DNA of 64,000 nt from Streptomyces marianii (GTDB lineage Bacteria; Actinomycetota; Actinomycetes; Streptomycetales; Streptomycetaceae): contig NZ_VAWE01000001.1 of the NCBI RefSeq assembly GCF_005795905.1, positions 8,063,501 to 8,127,500 on the forward strand, written 5' to 3'. Of the stretch, positions 22,070 to 29,872 are shown in pieces (position 1 is the stretch's first letter; every line of letters starts with the position of its first letter). A model generated the notes under the pieces. The model was given only the letters and a program-made list of their open reading frames with translations, ran no database searches and had not been told where the DNA came from. Both the position numbers and the translations under genes were made by a program.

Positions 22070-23107
22070 ATGTCCCAGCCGACCGCCGTGCCGCCGTTCG
22101 CCGTGATCTCCGGCGCCCAGGTCCGCAGAGCCCTGCACAATCGCGAGAAGCAGGTCACCGACCTCGTCGAGGCCACGTACCGACTGCACGCCGCGGGCGA
22201 CTCGGTGAACCCACCCTCGTACTTCCTCAGGTTCCCCGACCGCCCCAACTCCCGGATCATCGCACTGCCGGCCTCCATCGGCGGTCAGATCCGCGTGGAC
22301 GGCCTCAAGTGGATCTCCAGCTTCCCCGACAACGTCGCGGCCGGCATCCCCCGGGCCTCGGCCGTACTGATCCTCAACGACCACGACACCGGCTACCCCT
22401 TCGCCTGCCTGGAGAGCTCCATCATCAGCGCGACCAGGACTGCCGCCATGGCGGCGCTCGCCGCCGACCGGCTCGGCCGCGCCCTGCCCCAACGCCCGGC
22501 GCGGGTCGGGTTCTTCGGCACCGGCCTGATCGCCCGCTACATCCACACCTTCCTCGCCGGCACCGGCTGGTCCTTCGAGGAGATCGGTGTGCACGATCTG
22601 TCGGCTGACAGCGCCGCCGGGTTCGCCGGGTACCTCCAGCAGAGCGGCACTCCCGGCCGGGTCACCGTCCACCAGGACCCCGAGGAGCTCATCCGCTCCA
22701 GCGACATGGTCGTCTTCGCCACGATCGCCGCCAAGCCGCACGTCGCCGACCCGTCCTGGTTCAGCCACAACCCGCTCGTGCTGCACGTCTCCCTGCGCGA
22801 CCTCGCCCCCGAGATCCTGCTCGCCTCGGCCAACTTCGTCGACGACGTCGAGCACTGCCTCAAGGCCGACACCTCCCCGCACCTGGCCGAGCAGCTCACC
22901 GGCAGCCGGGACTTCCTCACCGGCACGCTCGCCGACGCCATGAGCGGCAAGGTGCAGGTGCCCGACGACCGGCCGGTGGTCTTCTCGCCCTTCGGCCTCG
23001 GGGTGCTCGATCTGGCCGTCGGCAAGTACGTGTACGACGAGACGGAACGCGCCGGTCAACTGCAAGTCGTCGACGACTTCTTCCACGAGCTGCGTCGTTA
23101 CGGCTGA
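22070..23107 (+). CDS. sbnB: SbnB-like 2,3-diaminopropionate biosynthesis enzyme
   Basis: A 345-residue enzyme of the ornithine-cyclodeaminase/mu-crystallin fold. In Staphylococcus, SbnB oxidatively cleaves N-(2-amino-2-carboxyethyl)-glutamate with NAD+ to L-2,3-diaminopropionate and 2-oxoglutarate. The signatures are the substrate-binding SYFLRFPDRPNSRIIALPA and DGLKWISSFPDNVAAGIPRA, the Rossmann loop GFFGTGLIARYIH, and late LGVLDLAVGKYVYDE. ATG 22070 gives the family length. An ATG at 21932 overlapping the dioxygenase stop would add 46 Ser/Thr/Pro residues that look non-native. It is the last gene of the operon. Confidence 0.88.
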   Translation: MSQPTAVPPFAVISGAQVRRALHNREKQVTDLVEATYRLHAAGDSVNPPSYFLRFPDRPNSRIIALPASIGGQIRVDGLKWISSFPDNVAAGIPRASAVLILNDHDTGYPFACLESSIISATRTAAMAALAADRLGRALPQRPARVGFFGTGLIARYIHTFLAGTGWSFEEIGVHDLSADSAAGFAGYLQQSGTPGRVTVHQDPEELIRSSDMVVFATIAAKPHVADPSWFSHNPLVLHVSLRDLAPEILLASANFVDDVEHCLKADTSPHLAEQLTGSRDFLTGTLADAMSGKVQVPDDRPVVFSPFGLGVLDLAVGKYVYDETERAGQLQVVDDFFHELRRYG

Positions 23108-23137
23108 GGTTCCGGCCCGCGCGGCCCCGCCGGCTCC

Positions 23138-23184
23138 GTGCCCGGCAGGGCCGCGCCGGGCACGGCTCCCGGGCACGGGAGCCG
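23138..23184 (+). terminator. Double hairpin after the SbnB-like gene
   Basis: Two stems follow the stop by 31 bases. GTGCCCGGC (23138-23146) pairs with GCCGGGCAC (23155-23163). CGGCTCCC (23163-23170) pairs with GGGAGCCG (23177-23184). They probably end the NRPS/Dap operon. The rest of 23185-23537 holds no gene that reads as protein. Confidence 0.5.
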
Positions 23185-23537
23185 AACGGGTGCGCTCGCG
23201 GGCCGTGCCCCCAGGAGGCCGTTACGGCCCGGGCGGGCATGCCGCGTAAGGAGTAATGGGCAGTCCGCACCGATCGGCCGTGTCACGCTGAGAGGATTCC
23301 GCAGCCGGTCTCCCGCAGGGCCAGGACGCCCGCGGCACGACGAAGGACACCACCTCGCATGAGCCCCGCACCGACCACCGCCGACGCGGTGCGCAGGCAT
23401 CCGGTGCCTCAGGGACGTCCGGCTGTACCCGAGCCGGTCCTCGTGCCGGAGCCGGGGCTGCGACAGGGGTCGGGCCCCGGACCTGGGTCCGGACGTCGGG
23501 TCGGCCGCCCCGGCCGGGTCCAGCCCACCGGGCCGTC

Positions 23538-24887
23538 ATGATGGACGGGCAGGAGCCACCGGAGCCCGGCGACGGACCGGGGTCCGGCGGCACCGACGGC
23601 TACACCGTCCCCGAACTCGGCCGGATCGCCGCGCAGTTCCAGGAGCTGGCCTGGGCCAAGGACCGGATCGAGGGCCTGCTCGACGCGGTGCTGGCCATCA
23701 GCCGGGAGGTGGAGCTGCCCGCGGTGCTCCGCCGTATCGTCACCACCGCCATGGACCTCGTGGGCGCCCGCTACGGCGCACTCGGCGTGCTGCACGAGTC
23801 GGGCGGGTATCTGGAGCAGTTCATCACCGCCGGCCTGTCCGAACAGGAGCGCGCAGAGCTGGCCGGCGTCGACTTCCCCCGTGGCCGGGGCGTCCTCGGC
23901 CACCTCATCCGCCACCCCCAGCCGCTGCGCGCCGACGACATCGCCTCCCACCCCTCCTCGGTCGGCTTCCCGCCGGGCCACCCGCACCTGCGCACCCTGC
24001 TCGGCGTCGCCATCAGCGTCCGCGGCGAGATCTACGGCGACCTCTATCTGTCCGAGCGGCGCGACGGACGGCCCTTCGACGCCCACGACGAGAACATCGT
24101 CGTCGCCCTGGCGAGCGCCGCCGGCATCGCGATCGAAAGCGCCCGGCTGTTCGAGCAGCTCCGCGCCCGGGCCGAGCAGTTCCAGCGGCTCCTGCTCCCT
24201 CGGCTGTCCGACCTGAGCCCGTTCGACGCCGCCGCCGTCTACCGGCCCGCCACCGAACCGAACTCCGTCGGTGGTGACTGGTACGACGCCATCATGCTGC
24301 CGGACGACGCCGTCGCGGTCGTCATCGGCGATGTGGTCGGCCACGACCTGCACGCGGCGGCCGCAATGGCCCAGACCCGCAACATGCTGCGCGCCCTGCT
24401 CTTCGACCGGCGCACCCCGCCCAGTGCCGTACTCGCCCAACTGGACCTGACCCTGCAGGCCATCACCGACAACCCCGTCACCACCACCAGCCTGGCCCGC
24501 ATCGAGCCCGACGGTCCGGCGTGGCGGCTGCACTGGAGTTCGGCGGGTCATCTCCCGCCGCTGCTGGTCACCCCCGACGGGCAGGCGCGGTACCTGTACG
24601 CCGACCCCGGAGTGCCCCTCGGTGTCGACACCTCACTGCCCCGCCCCGACCACACCCGCCCCGTGCCCCCGGGCGCCACCGTGGTCTTCTTCACCGACGG
24701 GCTCGTGGAGCACCCCGACCACCCCATCGACCGCAGCCTCCAGGACCTCGCCGAACTCGCCGTCACCCACGCAGCGCTCCCCCTGGAGGAGTACGTCATG
24801 ACGCTGGCCGACAACCACCCGAGCGACGGCCATGACGACATCGCCCTCCTCGCTCTTCGCACTCCGGCCGCCGAGGAGACTCCGTAG
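23538..24887 (+). CDS. GAF-PP2C (SpoIIE-type) serine phosphatase
   Basis: A 449-residue cytoplasmic signalling phosphatase. After a Gly/Pro leader and a short helix comes a GAF domain (about 55-205; GARYGALGVLHESGGYLEQF, ISVRGEIYGDLYL). The PP2C domain has SVGGDWYDA near 243, VIGDVVGHDLHAAAAM, SSAGHLPPLL, FFTDGLVE and HDDIALLALR. The acidic metal ligands are present. It is the second phosphatase of this class flanking the peptide cluster; the other ends at 10834. ATG codons at 23538 and 23541 are adjacent and either may be used. Confidence 0.87.
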   Translation: MMDGQEPPEPGDGPGSGGTDGYTVPELGRIAAQFQELAWAKDRIEGLLDAVLAISREVELPAVLRRIVTTAMDLVGARYGALGVLHESGGYLEQFITAGLSEQERAELAGVDFPRGRGVLGHLIRHPQPLRADDIASHPSSVGFPPGHPHLRTLLGVAISVRGEIYGDLYLSERRDGRPFDAHDENIVVALASAAGIAIESARLFEQLRARAEQFQRLLLPRLSDLSPFDAAAVYRPATEPNSVGGDWYDAIMLPDDAVAVVIGDVVGHDLHAAAAMAQTRNMLRALLFDRRTPPSAVLAQLDLTLQAITDNPVTTTSLARIEPDGPAWRLHWSSAGHLPPLLVTPDGQARYLYADPGVPLGVDTSLPRPDHTRPVPPGATVVFFTDGLVEHPDHPIDRSLQDLAELAVTHAALPLEEYVMTLADNHPSDGHDDIALLALRTPAAEETP

Positions 24888-24920
24888 CGGCCCCACCGCG
24901 TGCGTTCACCCCACGTGCGG

Positions 24921-24941
24921 CCACGGGGCGATTCCCCGTGG
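24921..24941 (+). terminator. Hairpin terminator after the GAF-PP2C gene
   Basis: An 8-bp stem CCACGGGG / CCCCGTGG with loop CGATT, 34 bases after the stop and ahead of the convergent gene ending at 25156. No gene is visible in 24888-25155. Confidence 0.5.
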
Positions 24942-25155
24942 TGCGGGCTTCCGTGGTCTGCGGCTCGCGTCGCGCGGAGTCTCCGGACGTGATCAGGACA
25001 CACCGGGCCGGGTCGACGACCGGCGTCCGCCGAAGGAGGCGCCGTCACGGCGTCACGCCCCTCACCGCCTCCGGACGGCCCCGCACCGCACGGCCGCACT
25101 CCAGGGCGGGGTGCGGCGGGGCGACAGGGGGTACACGTCCGGTGCGGCGAAGGGT

Positions 25156-25917
25156 TCAGCCGGTGGGCGACTGGTAGAGGCCGCGGCCCGCGCGGTGGGC
25201 GCGTGAGGTGGCGACCAGCCGGTCGAGGGTGCTGCGCACGGTGTTGATGTTCCCGGCGCTGTCGTCACGGCCGAGCGCCTGGGCCACGTCCCGCGCTCGC
25301 AGGGCGGTGTCCGCGTGGCGGGTCAGCACGGCGATGACCTGCTCGGTCAGACCGCCGGACTCCGGTGCCGCCTCGGCCGGTGCCGTGCTCGCCGCCGACC
25401 TCCTCGCCGTGCCCGCGGTCTTCGCCTTCGACTTCACGGACTTGGCCGGTGTGGTGGGCGCGTTCTTCGCTGGACGGCGCCGGGAGGCGGAAGCGGTCGG
25501 CCTCTTCGCCTTGGACGGCTTCGAGGCGGCGGCGCTCTTGCGGGAAGCGCGAGGACGGCCGGACTTCGTCGCAGTCCCGTCCTCGACCGCGGGGGGCAGT
25601 TCAGCCGTGTCATCCGGTACGGCCGACCCGGTGACGGGCTCCCCGGCCGCCGCGGCGACGTCCGTTACGGGTTCGGCAGGCACCTCCTCGGCGAGGGGGG
25701 GCTCGACGACCGGCTCGGCGGCGCGCGGCGCGGGGACCACCGTCGCCGACAGCGCGCTGAGCGCCGCCAGAGCCGCTCGCACCGTCTCCAACCGCTCGGA
25801 GACCGCGGCGAGTTCCTTCTGCAGTGTGATCTGCTGCTCCTCCAGCTGGGGAAGCTCCGCCTGCAGCAGCGCGGTTGTCGCTTCGATGCTGTGTGTTGCG
25901 GTGGGCGTCGATGTCAT
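25156..25917 (-). CDS. Coiled-coil protein with histone-H1-like linker and winged-helix-like C-terminus
   Basis: A 253-residue protein of unknown function. Residues 10-65 form a coiled coil (LLQAELPQLEEQQITLQKEL). A Pro/Glu/Val-rich stretch follows, then a Lys/Ala/Ser/Pro-rich basic linker (about 125-180) like eukaryotic H1 tails and actinobacterial nucleoid proteins. The last 65 residues (LTEQVIAVLTRHADTALRAR with DVAQALGRD and TLDRLVATSRAHRAGRGLYQ) look like a winged helix-turn-helix. A DNA-binding or nucleoid role is inferred. ATG 25917 is preceded by AGGAG at good spacing. Confidence 0.75.
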   Translation of the reverse strand: MTSTPTATHSIEATTALLQAELPQLEEQQITLQKELAAVSERLETVRAALAALSALSATVVPAPRAAEPVVEPPLAEEVPAEPVTDVAAAAGEPVTGSAVPDDTAELPPAVEDGTATKSGRPRASRKSAAASKPSKAKRPTASASRRRPAKNAPTTPAKSVKSKAKTAGTARRSAASTAPAEAAPESGGLTEQVIAVLTRHADTALRARDVAQALGRDDSAGNINTVRSTLDRLVATSRAHRAGRGLYQSPTG

Positions 25918-26280
25918 GGTGCTCTCCTGACGCGGCGGTGCCAGCTGCCGGTGGCGGGAATGTTGTGATGCAGCGTACGCCGTTCGCCCCGGGTTCGGGG
26001 CATGCGGTCGTGACACCGTCCTTGAGTTCGAGGACGCGACGGAGTGCGGTATGACCGCCATCCGCCCCGTACACTGCGGTGTTGTGTCGGATTCCCGCTG
26101 GTGGGCACCCGTCCTTGCGTCGGTGCGGATCCGTGGTGGGAACACGTCCTGGCGTTGCCTTGCGATGAGTTGACCTTCGCGGGGGAGACGGCCGCGACAG
26201 CCCGCGGCCTCGGGCGCCCTGCGGCGGTGTGCGTCGGCGCGGGAGGCCGTCGTGTCACCGCCGGAGTACGGTCGCAGCCC
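25918..26280. other. Intergenic promoter region
   Basis: A 363-base gap upstream of the minus-strand coiled-coil gene and downstream of the endonuclease/phosphatase-family gene. No frame reads as protein. The first 180 bases next to 25917 are less GC-rich and presumably hold that gene's promoter; no exact hexamers are claimed. Confidence 0.35.
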
Positions 26281-27225
26281 TCAGAAGCCGATGCGGGCGG
26301 CGACGGGCAGATGGTCGCTGCCCGTCGCGGGCAGCGACCAGACCTCCGCCACCGTGGCGCCGCGCGCCATGATCTGGTCGATCCGGGCCACGGGAAAGGA
26401 CGTCGGCCAGCTGAAGGCCATGCCCGAACGCGGCGGACTCAGCCGCGCGAGAACCGGGTCCAGGCCACGGTCGTCCACCGTGCCGTTGAGATCTCCGAGC
26501 AGAACCGTCCGCTCCAGCGGCTCGGCCGACAGTGCCGCACCGAGCAGACGTGCGCTCTCGTCACGGTGCGCCGTGCCGAAGCCCCGGTCCCAGCCGAGGC
26601 GGACCGAGGGCAGATGGGCGACGTACACCGCCACGTCCCCGTGCCCAGGGAGCCGCACCGTCGCCCTCAGCCCCCGGTCCCAGCCCTCGGCGATCCCCCG
26701 CGGTCTGATGTCGACCCGGCGTATGTCGGCGAGCGGGTGCACCGACCACAGACCCACCGTTCCCACGACCGCGTGGTGCGGGTAGCGAGGTTCCAGCGCC
26801 GCCGTGAGCTCCGGCAGGGCCGCACCGGTCACCTCCTGCAGGGCGATGAGACCGGCCCCGCTCGCGGCGAGCCCGCGCGCCGCTGCCGCCGGATCGGGGT
26901 TCTCGTCGCTGATGTTGTGCGTGACGGCCGTGAGATCGTCACCGGCCGTGCCGGGCGGCGGAAGCAGCCGGTCGCCGAAGACGCAGGCCCATACCGTCAC
27001 CGGCAGCAGCACGGCGCACGCGGCCACGGGCGAGCGGCGCAGAAACGCCACGACCAGCAGCGCCGGGAAGGCCGCTGCGAGCCACGGGAGGAACGTCTCG
27101 AGGAGACTGCCCGGGCGGCCGGCCATGTCGGGCACCGCCGAGTGGAAGGCCAGCAGGCAGGCGAGGAGCACGGACAGCAGAACCGGCACGGCGTCCCGGG
27201 ACCGCACTCCGCGCCGGCACCGCAC
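26281..27225 (-). CDS. Membrane-anchored endonuclease/exonuclease/phosphatase family protein
   Basis: About 314 residues: three N-terminal membrane helices (LLSVLLACLLAFHSAV, ETFLPWLAAAFPALLVVAFL, AACAVLLPVTVWACVF), then a DNase-I-like domain presumably outside the membrane. Motifs are ALQEV (metal Glu), LLGDLNGT (Asp/Asn) and the final GSDHLPVAARIGF (Asp/His). The family includes nucleases and phosphodiesterases for lipids or nucleotides; the substrate cannot be told. No ATG lies near the expected N-terminus. GTG codons at 27225, 27207 and 27189 are all in frame, and the first is used here. Confidence 0.78.
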   Translation of the reverse strand: MRCRRGVRSRDAVPVLLSVLLACLLAFHSAVPDMAGRPGSLLETFLPWLAAAFPALLVVAFLRRSPVAACAVLLPVTVWACVFGDRLLPPPGTAGDDLTAVTHNISDENPDPAAAARGLAASGAGLIALQEVTGAALPELTAALEPRYPHHAVVGTVGLWSVHPLADIRRVDIRPRGIAEGWDRGLRATVRLPGHGDVAVYVAHLPSVRLGWDRGFGTAHRDESARLLGAALSAEPLERTVLLGDLNGTVDDRGLDPVLARLSPPRSGMAFSWPTSFPVARIDQIMARGATVAEVWSLPATGSDHLPVAARIGF

Positions 27226-27528
27226 CCCGCCCCGGGGCAAGGGTGTCCGCCGTGCCCCGCCGCGTCGCGGAGACGTCCACCGGCACACCCGCCCGGTCCT
27301 CGTTCCCACCCGGTCGCTCTCGCCCGCCACAGCCCTCTCCCCGCTCTCCGCTCTCCGCCGGACCGCCTCCGTCGGCCGCCACCTCTGCGCGGCCCGGTCA
27401 TGATCGGCGACGCGTGCGTGTCCGCCTCCGGTTCCCAGCCGGAGGGCCAGGCCGCACACCGTGACAGCGCCGCGGTAGGGCGCTGCCAGCCCGTGCCCGG
27501 ACGATGGGGGACGGACCTGGAGGACGGC
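27226..27528. other. Divergent intergenic region
   Basis: A 303-base gap between the endonuclease-family gene (minus) and the MFS gene (plus). Nothing beyond expected promoters is visible. A GGAGG at 27519-27523 serves the MFS start. Confidence 0.35.
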
Positions 27529-28944
27529 ATGGGCAACGGTGTGACCGGCACCGCGGTGCGGGAGCCGGCAGTGCCCGGACCGCGACGGCCCCGCGCCGCA
27601 CGGCGCACCCTCGCGGTCCTGGGAGCAGGTGTCTTCGCGATCGGTACCGACATGTTCGTCGTGGCCGGAGTGCTCGGCGGCATCGCGACGGACCTCGGTG
27701 TCACCGTCGGCAGCGCGGGACTGGCCGTGACGGTGTTCGCACTGACGTACGCGGTCGGTGCGGTCCTGCTCGCTCCGCCGCTCTCCGCGCGGCCGCCGCG
27801 CCGCGTTCTGGTCGTTTCCTCGGCGGCTTTCGCCGTGCTGAACGTATCGGCGGCCCTGGCGCCCGCACTTCCCGCGCTTCTCGCGGCGCGGCTGCTGGGA
27901 GCGCTTGCCGCGTCGGCCTATGTGCCGGCGGCGGCCGCGGCCGCCGCGGCCGTCATGCCGGCGAGCCATCGAGGGCGCGCGCTCGGCACGATCGTCGGCT
28001 GTATGTCGGCCGCGACGGTGCTCGGGGCGCCTGCCGGAGTCCTGCTGGCGTCGATGCTGTCCTGGCGGGCTGCGTTCGCCCTGCCGGCCGTCCTGGCCGC
28101 TGCCGTCACCGGCCTGCTGCTCACCTGCGACGTACCGCGCCCGCCCGAGTCCGGGGAACCTCCCGCGTCCGGCGGCGAGGCGCCGTGTCCCGGGGATGCC
28201 GGGCACCCCGGCCGGCAACAGGTGCCCCCTCACCAACGGCAGCTCCGGCCAGGGCGGCTCTCCCACCACCGGCCGCTCCTCTCGCATCGCGACCCGGGCC
28301 AGGCCCCCCGTTGCCGTGCGGCGGTGCGGGCACGGCTCCGGCCACTGGGGTCCCCGGCCGTCGCCGCCACGCTCGTGGTGACGTTCCTGCTGATGACCGC
28401 CTCGTACAGCACGTACACCTATCTCCCCCAGTTGCTGGCCGAAGCGGCCGCACCGATGGGGAGCGGGCTGTTCATCGCGGTGTTCGGCCTCGCGGGCGCG
28501 GCCGGGACCTGGTGGGGCGGCTCGGCGGCCGACCGGCGGGGCCCGGGCCGGGTGGTGGGGCCGGCCCTGGTCGTCTCCGCCGCCGCCTTCGCGGTGCTTC
28601 CGCACACGGTGGCGACGGCGGCGGGCGCGGTGGTCGCCGTGGCCGGTTGGGGAGCGGCCGTGTGGGGGTTCGTCCCCGCGCAGCAGCACCGGCTCATCGG
28701 CCTGGGCGCGGCCACGCCGACGCTGCTGCTGGCGCTGCACAGCGGCGCCGTCCACCTCGGGTCCGCGGCCGGTTCGCTGCTGGGTGGACTCGTCGTCGAC
28801 ACGGTGGGGGCGGCGCGGCTCTGGACGGTCGCCGTCGTCTTCTGCGGAGCCGCCTGGGCCGTGCACACGATCCTCGCCAGGACGGTCCTCGCCAGGACGG
28901 TCCTCGCCGGGACGGTCCTCGTCAGGAAGGAGAAGCGGTCATGA
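27529..28944 (+). CDS. MFS transporter, DHA1-like exporter
   Basis: A 471-residue major-facilitator protein in the cytoplasmic membrane. The N-terminal half has six helices starting LAVLGAGVFAIGTDMFVVAG, with RLLGALAASAYVPAAAA in helix 4 and HRGRALGTIVGCMSAATVLGAP in helix 5. The second half resumes at AATLVVTFLLMTASYSTYTYL. The GTDMFVVAGVL start is typical of the drug:H+ antiporter-1 group (AraJ/Cml-like). The central loop is unusually long: about 75 residues of Pro/Gly/His/Arg-rich sequence with no family likeness. The C-terminus is made of four 15-base repeats. It is probably translated together with the PIG-L gene, whose ATG overlaps this stop. Confidence 0.85.
   Translation: MGNGVTGTAVREPAVPGPRRPRAARRTLAVLGAGVFAIGTDMFVVAGVLGGIATDLGVTVGSAGLAVTVFALTYAVGAVLLAPPLSARPPRRVLVVSSAAFAVLNVSAALAPALPALLAARLLGALAASAYVPAAAAAAAAVMPASHRGRALGTIVGCMSAATVLGAPAGVLLASMLSWRAAFALPAVLAAAVTGLLLTCDVPRPPESGEPPASGGEAPCPGDAGHPGRQQVPPHQRQLRPGRLSHHRPLLSHRDPGQAPRCRAAVRARLRPLGSPAVAATLVVTFLLMTASYSTYTYLPQLLAEAAAPMGSGLFIAVFGLAGAAGTWWGGSAADRRGPGRVVGPALVVSAAAFAVLPHTVATAAGAVVAVAGWGAAVWGFVPAQQHRLIGLGAATPTLLLALHSGAVHLGSAAGSLLGGLVVDTVGAARLWTVAVVFCGAAWAVHTILARTVLARTVLAGTVLVRKEKRS
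28871..28930 (+). repeat. Four 15-bp tandem repeats in the MFS 3' end
   Basis: Units at 28871, 28886, 28901 and 28916. The first two are identical (TCCTCGCCAGGACGG), the third has one change and the fourth two. They encode a repeated L-A-R-T-V peptide, so the unit is in frame and likely grew by slippage. Confidence 0.85.
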
Positions 28945-29783
28945 CCACGATCGAGTCCGCGACGGACGTCGCCGGACTGGGAACGGTGCTCGGAGTCTGG
29001 GCGCACCCGGACGACGAGGCGTACCTCTCCGGCGGGTTGATGGCGCTCGCCCGCGACCGCGGATCGCGCGTGGTGTGCGTGACCGCGACCCGAGGCGAGC
29101 ACGGCACGGAGCACCCGGAGATGTGGCCGCCCGACCGGCTGGCCGCGGTCCGTACGTACGAACTGGCGGACTGCCTCGCGATCCTCGGAGTGCACGAGCA
29201 CCACTGGCTCGGTCATCCGGACGGGCAGTGCGCGGCGGTGCCCGGTCCACGCGCGGTGGCGCGGCTGCGGAACATCATCGAACGCGTACGGCCCGACACC
29301 GTGCTCACCTTCGGCCCGGACGGCATCACCGGCCATCCGGACCACCGGGCGGTCTCGGCGTGGACCACGGCCGCGTTCGGGCAGGCCGCCCCGGACGGGG
29401 CGAGGCTGCTGTACGCCGCGTTCGCCGAGCGGCGGGGCCCGCGCTGGGCACCGCTGAACGAGCGCCTGGGGATCTTTCCGCCCGGCCTTCCGGTGCTCAC
29501 CCCCGACCGTGAGCTGGCGGTCGACGTGGTGCTGGACGCCGGTACGGCGGACCGCAAGGTGCGTGCGCTGGCGGCCCAGCGGACCCAGACGGCCGAGCTC
29601 ATGGCGCTCTTGGGGCGGGAACGCTTCACTGCCTGGGTCGGTGACGAGTCCTTCGTCGACGCGGAGGACGTGGGAGACGTGCCGGACACGGCGGATACGG
29701 GAGAGGCGGCGCGCGCGGCGGACGCGGTGCGAGCGGCGGGGGGAGTGGGCCGGGGCGGTGGCCGGGTCGGGAGCGACTGCTGA
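28941..29783 (+). CDS. PIG-L family N-acetyl deacetylase
   Basis: A 280-residue zinc-dependent deacetylase of the LmbE/PIG-L family. The metal motif AHPDDE is at 21-26, TRGEHGTEHPEMW follows, and the second His site is GHPDHRAVSAWTTAAF. Family members deacetylate N-acetylglucosaminyl groups in mycothiol and glycolipid pathways or act in antibiotic modification. The partner here is the exporter gene, whose TGA overlaps this ATG by four bases. The last 40 residues are an Ala/Gly/Asp-rich tail without likeness to the family. The substrate is unknown. Confidence 0.88.
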   Translation: MTTIESATDVAGLGTVLGVWAHPDDEAYLSGGLMALARDRGSRVVCVTATRGEHGTEHPEMWPPDRLAAVRTYELADCLAILGVHEHHWLGHPDGQCAAVPGPRAVARLRNIIERVRPDTVLTFGPDGITGHPDHRAVSAWTTAAFGQAAPDGARLLYAAFAERRGPRWAPLNERLGIFPPGLPVLTPDRELAVDVVLDAGTADRKVRALAAQRTQTAELMALLGRERFTAWVGDESFVDAEDVGDVPDTADTGEAARAADAVRAAGGVGRGGGRVGSDC

Positions 29784-29872
29784 CGCGCCCGCCGGGACGG
29801 CGTACGGCTGCGGGAGCGCCGACGACCACCGCGTACGCACGACCGGCCCACCGGGACGCGGGTGCCGTCGCT

